DNA from: Euptelea pleiosperma
Lineage: Eukaryota > Streptophyta > Magnoliopsida > Ranunculales > Eupteleaceae
Direction: 5' to 3'
Length of the DNA: 64,000 nt
Assembly: GCA_035048495.1 (NCBI GenBank)
Contig: CM068547.1
Coordinates: 28,775,913-28,839,912, forward strand
Every line of letters starts with the position of its first letter. Position 1 is the first letter of the stretch. The position numbers were made by a program, and so were the translations under genes. The notes beneath the pieces were generated by a model. It saw only the letters and a program-made list of their open reading frames with translations, was not told the DNA's origin and did not search any database. This document shows, piece after piece, positions 37,439 through 51,808 of this stretch.

Positions 37439-38785
37439 AATTCAACATCCTGTTTTTTTGTCCAAGAGAAAAGGACCAATGTCAAAAGCATAGCACCTGG
37501 GCTGATCCTTCAAAATCAGAATTCGGATATTCACCAGAAAGGTATTATCTTACTATATTCAGTATTGTTTTCTTATTATGAAACCATCGGAAACAATCAT
37601 CAGAAAGAGGTGACTAGGGGTGTCACTTGGTACCCAATTAACCAATTTCCAAACAAGGCCTGACCTCAGTAGGGTCCAGGTCCAAATGTTTTTTGAGCTG
37701 ATTAAAATTGGGTCCAATTCAGGTCTACCCATTTAGACCTGATTGGAATGGATCTGATTTGGTGTCATCCGACACAAATCCAATGGCTAAACCGGTTCCT
37801 GACATTTAAATATTTTGAAGGTTAGAACATAGAATTGACTATATCATATATATGTGATTGATCTCCATCTTTGTAATTTATAGGTTATTACCATACAAAG
37901 TTTTACTCCAAGTACATGTTTTTTATACCACAGATGAGTACCCAACATCAGGTATTTATCGTGTTGGTTCTGGAATTGCTGTTGCATAACCAGAACTGGA
38001 ACTGATTTCTATAATAGGATCTGGATGTGGATATACCGATGCTGTACCGGAACCAATCACTAGAGGTTATCTATACCAAATTGATTTTTTTTTTCCTTTT
38101 TTCTTTTTAGGGGCTGTTGTTAAAGGAGCAACCAATAGTATCCTTAAAGCAACTCAAAAGAAAGGTGGAGGAGGGCTTGGCAATCGAAAAGCCCTCGAGG
38201 ACATTTCCAACTCATCATCTCTTCATCAAGAGGCGTCAACAAGGAAGAAGAGTCATACAAAGAATGAGTTCGATATTGCTGAAGAAATGTTTTTACATGA
38301 CCATAACAAGTGCATAGAGGTGAGAAAGGCAGCGATGGAACGGCATCTCTTCGACACAGTTCTTTTTGAACATGGTAATTTAGACTACTCTCACATTAAT
38401 AATATACATATATTGTAATGATGTCTCTTGTTTCTATATGTATGTGCTTGACTATGTAAGCTCATTCTTCCTGCTTAGATTTGCTATATCCTGATATATC
38501 CCCAAAGCCGGAACACACAGAGGTGTTATGTCCATTTTGATATTGTTACTTTTGATATTCTTTTCGTAATAGGGGATCATGAGACTAATAATAGTATTTT
38601 GGTGGCTGTTTCAGGCTGATTTTGCAAGTCCCCCAAGATACTTAAAGTTGGAGCCGGTAATCGAACTGTTGATGCCTGCACTGACTGATTGGTGCCCCTC
38701 TCCCATTCAATGGGACTCTCCTCCTCCTTCCCCATCTCAGTATGAGCTACCTGAACTGGTATTGAAACCTTACATTGATGATTAA
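37439..38785 (+). pseudogene. PATRONUS-like gene, copy B, start and promoter lost
   Basis: Exons 37439-37541, 38111-38374, 38479-38522 and 38615-38785 correspond to copy A. Downstream of the start the frame is fully open, with GNRKALEDISN, EFDIAEEMFLHDHNKCI and DWCPSPIQWDSPPPSP. However, the start used in copy A (ATG 37479) is followed by TCA AAA GCA TAG, because one base is missing relative to A. The upstream 6.85 kb with the likely promoter and leader exons is deleted. The frame is open upstream of the lesion to the acceptor at 37438, so a chimeric transcript could still be translated. The coding part is closer to the family pattern than copy A, so loss looks recent. Pseudogene is the likelier reading. 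Confidence 0.65.
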
Positions 38786-41700
38786 ATGATTGTTTTCATT
38801 TCCAACCTGCTCCAAATCGTTGAATCCTACCCACTTGCTCCATCCATGATGTTTGGACCTTGCTGATTTTGAAAATGAACCTCCGTACTTGATTATGAGT
38901 GTTTGAATCCTATCCACTTGCTCGCCAACCACCCCGCTGAAGAAGAACCATTTTTGGAGAAGGGAGATGAGTATGCATGCAAACATTGTCAGCACTGTCG
39001 GATGTCCATTGAAAAATGTGTTATTTCAATATTTTCAAACAAAATTATTTTATAAATTAAAAACACATTTTTCAAGGAGCATTCGATGGTGGATACAATG
39101 TGTGAATTTGCAGACTAGATTTCTCCTCTTCAACTTGTTCCAAATTGTTGAATCATTACGCCAACTTTTAGAGGAGGCATGACTGAAAATCAGACTGACC
39201 TGTGGATCTAGAGTTAACTTCCTTTAAAGAAGGTCAATTTTAAGCCTGTTTAGGAGTTTACGTTCATATACATTTGGTCCTTTTTAGCATATTATCCACT
39301 TTAGAAAGGTCTTGATTAATGAGTTGGTGGGCCATGTATGCTATGTTTGTGATGCCAAATCTTGATACCGAGCCCATGACTTGAATTTTTGGACTTCCCC
39401 TTGGCTACACCTAAAAAGTTACCCTGATTGGCAACTCCTAGCTATTGGATTTGAGCATCGGTTTCATGATGGAATTGAATTTGACTCTTTTCATCATGAA
39501 AAAAATGCTTAAATCCAATGGTTAGGAATCACCTAATAGGCTGGGGGTTTAGGTCCACATTGGGGTGGGCCAAAACATTCATTGGATGTCTATTTGTGAC
39601 CAAAACTTCAGATTTCATCTTTTCCTTTTACACAGGATATTTTGAGGTTAATTATTGGGTCTTACTTTTTCCAGAGCACATGTTACTTCCGGAGCAGGGT
39701 CGCGGTGTCGTGCCTTCATGTACCGTACTCTAGCACCATCAGGCTCCACATAACATAACACAGGGGACTTGCCTTTTTGCACTCGTCTTTTCACTTGTGC
39801 TCTCGGCAGTGGATTTCGAGAATCCAAAGGTGGTTGTTGGCATGGATTCTGAGAATCCAACGCGGCTGAGAGCACTAGTGAAAAGACGAGTGCAAAAATG
39901 CGAGTCCCTCAAGCCTGCTCCCAACATATAATATCTGTTAGGACTGTCAATGGGCCTGGTTCGGGCTTGGCCCAGGGCGGTGTTAAAATGACTGGCTGAT
40001 TCCAAGCTCGTTGGGTGTCGAGAATCTGATCCAGTTTGTTCTTCATTCGGGGCCCAAGTCAAATTCTCCTTGAACGGCTGGGCCAGACTGGGCTGCTGGT
40101 TTGGGTTGACTTAAGCCCATTCTTATGGCAACTTGGCTAAGTTGTTCTTAGTAGAAGTATGGTTGAGTGGGTTTTTTCACAATCGGTAGATGAGATGGCA
40201 GGTCCAAATTTGAAAACAAATTTCAAAATTGAGAAGAAGGCTCAGGCTCCAGGGGCAGGCCTGTTTTACAGGACACAATATGAGCCACATGGCATACTCT
40301 TAGAGGACTTTGACCATATGGATATTTGGAGTCTGGACTATCCATAGGTAGACTTACAAACCAAAATTCAGCCTGATTAGTGATTTCTAGGCGTTGGATT
40401 GGACTTATTGTCATGGGTTGATCTCAACTGTGGTTTGTAAGCCCATAACAAATCAAGCTGATTTTTGGTTTGCAAGTCCACCTAGGGATTGGTCAAACAT
40501 CCATACGGTCAGAGTACTCTAAGAGTGTGCCACATGGCTCATATTGTGTCCTGTAACGGGAGCCGGTCAAAAAAGGCCGGTATCTGGAGCCCGACCCATG
40601 AAAAAAGACCCATTTGAAAGATAATGAAGTCTGGTTTTCAAAGAGTTTAGCAAACTTATTTGGGTTAATAATATGATGCAAATGATGAAGGATCAGACCC
40701 CACAGTTTGACTTGTGGGCCACCTAAGAGAACTAGGCTGAAAATCAACCTAATGAAATGATCCTAGCTGTCCAATATATTACCTTACGTGTGGGCAAGTG
40801 TGATGCAACATTTGATGGTTGCACTGATGTGATCTAAAATGCCTTTAATCATCCAACTGGATTCTTCTAGATGGTTAAGATTATATGATCCAGTTGGATG
40901 ATATAGAGTGGGACCAGTTTAATGTACCACAAAGCCTTTGGCAAATCTTAGTTATGGGCTTCCGGCCGGGTAAAGTATGCACGGGGAAATAACGGGAAAA
41001 AAAAACGGCGCCAAAATTCAAAATTTCAATAAATTTATAACAGAAAATATGGGCTTTTTCATGATTTTTTTCATAAAATAATAGCTGTTATTTTCTGAGC
41101 GCTAAAACGGTTCATACGTAACAGGTAGGTCCGGACTCCGAACCCGTTATAACGGCTGTTTTTTAAACCATGGTCTAGAGCTTCACCCATTTCTTACATA
41201 TACATCTTACATCCGGTGGTGGAGCCCACATGGAGATCATGTTCGACAATCCCACCAACCAACAGCTATTTTGTTGTTCTCATCATGTTGATCATCATCA
41301 CCAAAAATCGATCAATTTGATCACTAGTCTTATGAAAAGTTGAACTTAAGTAACGGTAAATTTGGATAAGTCACATTTTTCATGAAGTTAAGAATGTCAA
41401 AATGGACTGATTTTTTTTTTTTGGGTATGGATAGTCTCCGCAGTATGAACAACTCACCCTGTGGTAGGTTGGATTGTCTAACATGATCTCCACATGGCCC
41501 ACACCAGCTGATGTAAGTAAGGTTTAAAATGGGCCGTTATAACGGTATAACGGACTGGGGACGTTACCATTTTTTCCATTATAGCGGCTACCATTTTTTC
41601 CGTTATAACGGATTGTAACGCTCGGAAAAATAACAGAAAAAACCGAAAAATAAAGGAAATAGCGGCCGTCATTTTTTTGAGCATTTTAACGGTACATAAC

Positions 41701-42124
41701 GTAATGGAGGAGGTCCGAATTCGTTATAACCGCAGTTATTTTCTTTATAACGGCCAGGCTAACAGTGGTGTACCTGGTGCAATATGATTGGGCGCATGAT
41801 CGCCGCTTCTAAATTTTCTTGGTCCTATAAACATGACGTGGACAAATGCACTATCTATGTGGCCGATCCAGAGTGTCACCCAACATATCGTCGGCCTGGA
41901 TTGGCCATGTCAGCGCCACACACATACAGAAAACTTCATTCTACAGTAAAGAATTCTAGAGTGTAGCTTTTCCCTGTTCTAAATAGAAATGATGCAAGAT
42001 AACTAGCCGTTAGGTAGAGTTAGTTCTATCTACTTTGATAATTAGAGTACTGAAAAGGAATATCTTTAAGCCAAGTTGGTGTTGAAAACAAGGAAATGGA
42101 TATGAGATAGGAATGTGGATGTCA
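38786..42124. other. Spacer between PATRONUS-like copy B and peroxidase B
   Basis: Copy of 20103-23221 with several indels. It holds the foldback at about 40270-40555 and AACGG-rich repeats at 40975-41165 and 41530-41760. The piece 41533-41757 starts GGCCGTTATAAC and ends TTTATAACGGCC, so it may be a complete non-autonomous element. About 318 bp (41695-42012) are absent from unit A. Confidence 0.65.
41533..41757. repeat. AACGG-rich element with inverted ends
   Basis: Ends GGCCGTTATAAC and TTATAACGGCC are inverted. Inside are GTTATAACGGATTGTAACG and TAACGGTACATAACG. Unit A has only the left two thirds, cut at TTAACGGTA. Confidence 0.5.
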
Positions 42125-42130
42125 TATAAA
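42125..42130 (+). promoter_or_regulatory. TATA box of peroxidase B
   Basis: TATAAA lies 97 bases before the ATG, as in copy A. Confidence 0.6.
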
Positions 42131-42158
42131 TTCCCTAATCTTTCTGCAAATTCACTAA

Positions 42159-44320
<2,162 letters not shown>

Positions 44321-46477
44321 TTCTCTAAGTTGAAGGGCTAATCAGAAGTTTGCCTTTGTAGTCTGTACCAAATACATACTTAGTATATAGATTTGTGCTT
44401 GTGAAACTTCAATTAGCATATCTGTAGTAGTAACCCTTGTGCCCATGGTGAGACCTTGAGTACATGATGGGATTAAGGGTCCCAGCCCTAGGAGCCAAAA
44501 GTCAAATCTTAGTTCGTAAGTTTGTGTACAGCAAATGAAGAGCTAGTTAGTAATTCTACGTACTATACGTGTATTATAATCGAATAATTATTTTTTTTTT
44601 GAAAAAAACGTTTTAAACGACCGTACACATTGAACTGTACAGATTATTTGCCATTTTTTTTTCTTATAAAACCGATTAAAACGCTTATTTCTATTTTTTT
44701 TTCAATAATACTTCAAATTCGATATGTGCGGAAAAAGTCCATTGACACATTCTCAGAGATCAATAATGACTTGACGTTATTTTTTTATCCGGGGCGATCT
44801 CCAATCTCAGTTGAAAATCTTCTTGATTGGTGATTTTTAGCCATTGATATTTGTACCCCACCCCAAAATAATGATCCAATCCTATTGATTGGATTACTGA
44901 TATAACAAGGACAACACGTTGTGTGGTTGGAGCATTTGACATCACTCCATGCAAAATTAAGACCTTCAAGAAAAAAAAATCGGGTTTGTGTATGGGAAAA
45001 ATCCGAAATTAATTTGGATTTGTCATTTAAAAATTTGAGTTTGTAGTTAAAAAGATTGGCAAAAAATAATAACATGTAAATTTAGTTTTTAAAAATTGAA
45101 TTTTTGATTAATTCAGGAATAATAAGGAACTATTTAACCAGTGAAAAAATTACAAAATTTTCTAAACCATTAAAAGATTTGGCTGCAATTCACATATAAT
45201 TCGCAAATAATATTAGACTTGTCAACTAGGAGTCAAATCGACAAATATAGAGCTTTCAAACAGATAATCCATACTATTTTAAAGCCGTAAATTGCGTACC
45301 ATACCACACCACACCACATGATGTTCTTCGTATTGGAACCTATTAGTTGCCTATTAAGAAAAATTAGGCACCTGTTAGTTCATTAAAATCATATTCACAT
45401 AATATTCAAACAAATATATTTTTGGTTTGAAGAAACTTATCAATCCTATTTAAGTAGTTAATTACTTCTCCCGCCATCATTTATAATTTCAATACAATCC
45501 ATTGATAACCACATAATTACTTACTATGCCATTGTCATCTATTCTTTATGGGCAACTTCAGAATTTTGATTTTCTAACTATGCCTAGGTTTTTTATAATT
45601 TACAGTTTTTTGCCTCCAAACTAATCTTACAAAATTGCCCTTAGGATTGGAACTTCCTTATTTTTTCACTTCTTCCTAAAACATCCCTACAACCACTCAG
45701 ATGCAAGAAAATAAATTTCATGAAATTATCAAAATAATTTGAAAAATATTTCTATTTATTGGGTTACAGATAATAAAGAATACATACATATAAAAAAAAT
45801 GTTAAATTTCACGAAATATTTAATATTTACATGTCGAAATATTCCGTGTGAAAGGTAAATTTTAATCAATTGACAGTTAAATATGTATTATTTCAGATGA
45901 AATGTTTTGACATGTATGGAAACATTTAGATCAAAAGTAGGAAACATCTCAGTTGAGTTCTAAAATATCACAAATCACATATTTGATCCATTTATATTTA
46001 TAAGATATATTCACTGTAGAATTTTTAGTTCACAGATTGATTGTAAAAACAAATCGAAACTCGTTTTGGATTTTTTTTTTAAATTTGAAATGTATGTAAA
46101 TATAAAATATTTGTTATCGTTTCATAATTACAAATAGATAGATTAGGTGTAAATACATCAATTTTATGAATCTATGATGTATTTACACTGGATTTATACA
46201 CGGATTGAAGATCGTTTATGATGAAAATTTAAAATTTTGAAAAAACCCTAATTTCATTGGTTTTTACTTAAAACATCGACGATTGTGCATTACCTTAAAC
46301 ATCGACGATTGTGCATAAATTGATTATTTGTTGCATAACATAACCTATTCTACAAATTGGTTGGGTTAAATATTTTTCTATAAAAATATTTATTTATTCA
46401 GAAAATTAAATAAATGTTATAAGTTAATAGTAAATAGGTTTTCTAAAACTATACATAATATTAAAATATTAATGTAA

Positions 46478-46553
<76 letters not shown>

Positions 46554-46860
46554 AATCATTAATACTTTGATTTATGATTTTTTTTATAGTAGCAATTAAA
46601 TAATACATTGATATGGTTATTCATTTCTACATTACATATGGTTGTATTATGGTTTGATAGTTTATGAATATGTTGTTATGCTTGTTTTATCATTTTTTAA
46701 ACTTTTCACATAAAAAATCTACAATATTTTTATTATTTTCATCATTTCTATGAAAAATGTATTATTTTCACACTGGTCAAAATATTTTCCCAAAGTATTT
46801 TTATTTTCGGTCTGGTCGAATAAACTTTCAAACTGATTTCTTTGATCATATGCTATGCAT
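44321..46860. other. AT-rich spacer downstream of peroxidase B
   Basis: Copy of 25370-27850. A 30-base tandem duplication (CCTTAAACATCGACGATTGT type, 46265-46320) occurs only here. No gene seen. Confidence 0.65.
46479..46551. repeat. (TA)n microsatellite, about 72 bp
   Basis: Uninterrupted TA repeat. At the matching place in unit A (about 27470-27480) there is only GTAAGTGAATAAG, so the run arose or expanded after the duplication. Confidence 0.9.
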
Positions 46861-47300
46861 GCACTGCCCGCTAGTAGAGGTAAGGTGAAAGTGGGTTCAC
46901 TTGTTGAAATTCTCTATGGCTTAAATTGATATATCTGTGAAGCTAACGTTTAAAAGAACCGTGAATAAGGTGTTAGATATGCACTTCATGATGAAGTCAA
47001 CCCACTAAGAGCTCAAGTTTCTTCTAAGTAGGACAATATGACAAAACTCAATTCAAAGTTTATCATAAGCCTTTTCAAGATCAATTTAATGGCCATTAAG
47101 TTTGATTGGCCTTTTGCTTTTTTTTTGCCTTGAAGATATGGACAAATTCAAATCCCAAATTGACTAGAAAAAATTAGCTCATGAAGGAAATGTTTTAGCC
47201 TATTGACAATGACTTTTATAAATAAGCTTATAGACTGTGGTATATAGGGTATATGGTGGTATATAGGCTAATGTTATGTTAGTAATGAGTGTGAGCACCA
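46850..47300 (-). mobile_element. LINE reverse transcriptase remnant, unit B
   Basis: Copy of 27850-28310 with the same decayed IDLEKAYDKL and WVDFIMKC blocks on the minus strand. A short local duplication (GTGGTATATAGG) is at about 47236-47268. Confidence 0.65.
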
Positions 47301-47513
47301 ATGAAAAACTATTTGAATTCTTAAATACCTTTATAGAATTCAACTTTTCCTTTGGATCAAGTTGCCTGATTATCTAAAAAATAAGTTTATCAAATCAAGA
47401 GGAATATAATAACCATTCCAACTACCCCATTTGTGTGATAGAGGAGGAATCCAATTTCTCACCTACTATATCTTTTTTCCTCTGTCTCAAAGGTTTGGAA
47501 ACTTTTTCCCTAA

Positions 47514-47820
47514 GGCCGTGTTTGATTACCAAGTGGGAAAATTGCATTTTCCATAAGAAAACATAACTGTCCATTGTTAGATAGCCAATATAAATCTGAA
47601 TAATTTTCCCTAACTAGCCGTTTAAATCTGGATAATTTTTTCTACTAAGCCCAGAATTCATTTCCCATCCAGATAGGTGAGAATTCATTTCCATCTGAAA
47701 ATACACCTTTATTTTCTCACATGATTGAAATATTTGTTCTCGGTTGCAATCAATCAGCCATTTAAGGCATATCCCAGATGTATTTTCTCGAAAAAAATTT
47801 CTGTGCAATCAAACATGGCC
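47514..47820. mobile_element. Harbinger-like MITE, 307 bp, only in unit B
   Basis: Ends GGCCGTGTTTGATT and AATCAAACATGGCC are inverted and flanked by TAA on both sides (47511-47513 and 47821-47823). The empty site is visible in unit A at about 28586 (CCCTAAGTTTTCTT). It is related to 12123-12430. Confidence 0.88.
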
Positions 47821-48099
47821 TAAGTTTCCTTAACCCTATGGTCTTCCTCAAAGCTTTAATATTGGAAAGAAAGGGTTCTACATAACATTTCCTATGAAGA
47901 ATAATATAATCAAGTCTCTTGCACAAGTTTGTTTCCATTTATTTCTTGGATCATTTGGAAAAATAGAAATAATTTGATCTTTGAATGAAAGGCCTTTCCC
48001 CAAATCAAATTGCTAGTCAAGCCTATCATTTAGCTACTGATTTCTAGAAATATATTGATGAGCTTAAATTCGAATACTTCCATGGCCGTCTCTACCATA

Positions 48100-49485
48100 A
48101 GGCAATTAAGGCGGTCGCCTTAGGCCCCAGGTGAGAGAAGGCCCCCAGCCCAGGTGAGAGAAGGCCCCAGCCAACTAACCACATGGATGTTTAGGCCACC
48201 CCTTGTTGGATATGCAAACCAAAAATCAACTTGATTGATTATCTAGCCATAGATTTCAGTACTTTTTAGGATTGATTCTAGCCACAGGATTCAAGCATGT
48301 TTTTGGGTTGTAAATCCAATGGCTAGAAATCATCAATCAAGCTGGTTTTTAGTGTGCTTATCCACCAATAGGTGAACATTCACACAGTCATTAGGCCCAA
48401 AAAATGATCTATGTAGCGCCGCGAGAGTTCTCTGCATAGACTGCAATATAGGACTACGGGACTCCTCTGCATCTACATTTTTCCGTACGTTTGGATTATC
48501 ATGAATAGTTGTTAAATAAGATTTTCTACTATATAGAAAGTTAAAAATTTTAGTTAATGACATATATATTAATATAAAAGGCCTTATATATAGTTTTGCC
48601 TTAGGCCTCAATTCGCATCGAGACAGCCCTTATACTCCCCTCAGAAGTGTGGATGAAACTAAACGAAGGTTTTAAAAGTCGTCGAGTTGATTCGACTCGA
48701 TCTAATTTTTTTGACTTGGCATAGTACTCGATATGAAATGGCTCGCTGAGTAGACTCAGAAACTTGAGCCAGTTGGGTCAAGTCGACATATGGGTCAAAA
48801 AAATCATAAATTTACCAAATAAAAGAGGGGTATTATGGTCCCATTTCGGATCCCTAATGAGGGATATTATGGTAATAATTGAGTTGAGCGGGCTTCAGTT
48901 GCTTCCCATAGGGTCCTGACTCCTGATCTTGTGCTTCATTTATAGGCCCGATGGCTGGTCCTCGGTATTATTTTAGACCCAATCGTTAAACGGGCTGGCT
49001 TGGGCTTAATGTTTTACAAAAATTACTTTAGGTCAGGCATGAAAATAAAGGCATGGCCCATTATATCTATTAATGGGCTGGGCTTGGGCAAAATAATGTG
49101 AAGTTATAATGGGCCGGGCCGATCTTGGGACTGGTTAATTGTATCTGGGACCGGACTGGGGCAGAACTAGGCCTGCCCAATCCTTGCCTATTAACACCCC
49201 TAAAAATACCGGTATTTCCGGAATGAACTTACAGCTACAACCAAACACCGTTAGAGGGCCTCATTTAGAGAACATTTTGGTAGTTTTGAACATTGAGGAC
49301 ATTTTGGGCATTTTTCGAAGCATTTTAAAAAGCTGGGAACACTTCAACCCGCTGGGAACATCACTCATCTGGGTGTGTTAGCCAAACCCCATAAGGGGTC
49401 ACTGGAATTCCAAGTTCCCACTCTTGATTCTCCGGCGAAATCAAACGGTGGAGGTTCGCCGGAAATAAAAGAAATCCATTGATTG
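48100..49485. other. Spacer and promoter region of the DnaJ-like gene
   Basis: Copy of 28860-30244, including the foldback at about 48175-48405 and the GGGCTGGGC-rich part. No gene. Confidence 0.55.
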
Positions 49486-51770
49486 ATGGCAGGGAGAACG
49501 GCAAGTCTATTGACGGCCGTCAAGATGAACTCCGTCCCATCTGACGCTTTTCCCCGAAATCCAAACCCTTTGCCTCATTTATCCGTCTCAAAACCGTCTT
49601 GGGTCGTCAGAACCGAGGTAAGTGAATCTCTCTCTCTCTCTCTCCTTCCTTTGCGTATCGTCGTCTTCCCTGCGCAAGTTTGTGGAAATCGGAAATCCCC
49701 TTTTTTGTTTTTATTGAACCTTACGTACTATTATACGCGATGAGTTGTGCCTGTTGTGGATGGATGTTTTGATCATCTCCCTGTTCCCCCCGTAACTTCC
49801 TTCCCAAATTGCCACGTGGCACACTATATTGGGCCCACCTTTGGTGGCCCCACTCCAAGTCAACCTGATTGGTGATTTTAACCGTTGCGGTGCCCAAGTT
49901 TGCTCGAATCCAATGGCTAGGAATCATCCCTCGAAGACTGCTCATATACACGGTTAGAAAATCACCAAGCAGGCTGACGTTTTGTGTATGGGGGCCACGC
50001 CAGACTTTCATGAGGTAAGTGGTGGAGCACTGTTACCGTTGGAGCTGTGGAGTGTGGAGCACACAAAAACATGCCACCTGGCACTCTTTGGGGCCTTCGA
50101 CCCATGATTGATTGGCCCAAAACTTGATGGACCTACGTACCAAGGATACCTTCGTTGGTGATCTCTACCCATTAATCCGAGTATAAAAAAATGTTTAAAT
50201 CCAACGGCTAGAAATCAGCCCATAAAAACGTTCGAATCAAATGCAAGAGGTCACCAATCGGGCTGATTGTTGGGGGCGTAGGGTCCATCAGGTGGTAAGC
50301 AATCATTCATGGGTCATTGGGACTGAAAAGTGTGTCAGGTGGCGCATTTTTGTGCGCTCCACAGGGAAAATGCTCTACAGTGTAATTTTTTTTGTCAGTA
50401 GGCCAAAAGTATGCCACGTGGCTTATATTTAAGGGTACTTCAAAGTTCAAACTAGAAGAGTTCCTTGGGTGACAGCAAACTTCTCTCTAAAAGAAAATTA
50501 TGCCTTCCCATCACATGGACCATTGCCCTCGGATTGTAAGGCTTGGAATCAATGTTTTTTTGTATACAGCATATTGGGGATATATGATTCATTGATCCAT
50601 CCGGTCCGACCGCTGAGGTTCACCGTTCACTTTCATAAGCTAAAAAATCAACTGGGAATGAAAGGTGATCCATCCTAGTCCTGGCCATATGATCTATACA
50701 GAATGTTTTTTTTTCTTCAGAGTTACCATAATTTTTCTTATATTGCAATCGATCATATGGTCACAAACTTATAATCATCTGATCAGATTAAAATATCTCC
50801 TAGGTAGGATCCATTGAATCCCGGGTTCTGTGGCAAATTTGTGACTGTCACCACATGTACTTATAGGCCATATTTCTGATTTATAGAACTCAAGAATCAA
50901 GACTTCCATTTTTTTACTGTTGCTTACCTTGTATTCATAAATGTGCATGCCGAAGTTAAAAAAAAATCAGGAATTAAGAAAATTATGTGTTATTTGAATT
51001 TCTTTAATTATTATGATGTAGTAAATAAATTTAATCTTTTGTCGCGTAAGAGCTGAGGAGGCATAGGGGTGTCAATGGATAGTCGAAAATTTGAATCCAT
51101 ATTCGAATAATTAGATATTATCCGAAAATTTTGGATAGTTTTTTATATGATATGGATTCAGATATTGATATCTCTAATCCGATAAATTATATATAGTAAA
51201 TAAATCAAGTCGCTTAATCCTGATTCAATTATGGATTAGGTGCTTAGTTGCGAGTCTCCTGTCGAGCCTCTTCCTTGTTCCTTAGGCTGCCCCTTGAGAG
51301 CGTATTAATGAGTCGATGCTATCTGTTGTATATGGTATTGGTGTCTCGAATTCGATATAGGTTTGCCCGGCACCTGCTTGAAGACGTGAGTCAATTTCGG
51401 AGTAAGGTTTCGGATCCATTTATAAGCCGTTGTTTGAGGCTTTCTTGTAACTTTCAATTCTCATAGTGCCTGTGGATGTAGCCCTTAGTGGTGAACCATG
51501 TAAATTTTTGTGTTTCTTGCGCTGTGATTGTTTCATCATTAGTGGTCGATCCTCATTTTCTGCAACACTATCGAAACACCTGTGAATCCCTCTAGCTCGC
51601 TTGTTATCTAACACCTTGGAAGCTTTCTTACCATCTACTAACATTTTGTATACACTTTGTTTCCTGTTGCAGTCAAATGTATGGAAACAAGAAATAAAGA
51701 AGCCACACCCTCCTTGTGTGGCTTGCGGAGGAAGCGGGAGAGTGGATTGTCACCATTGTCGAGGAAGAGG

Positions 51771-51808
<38 letters not shown>

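Noticed and set aside
46417..46608. Minus-strand frame with a long Y-I repeat
   Set aside because: It is the translation of the TA microsatellite.
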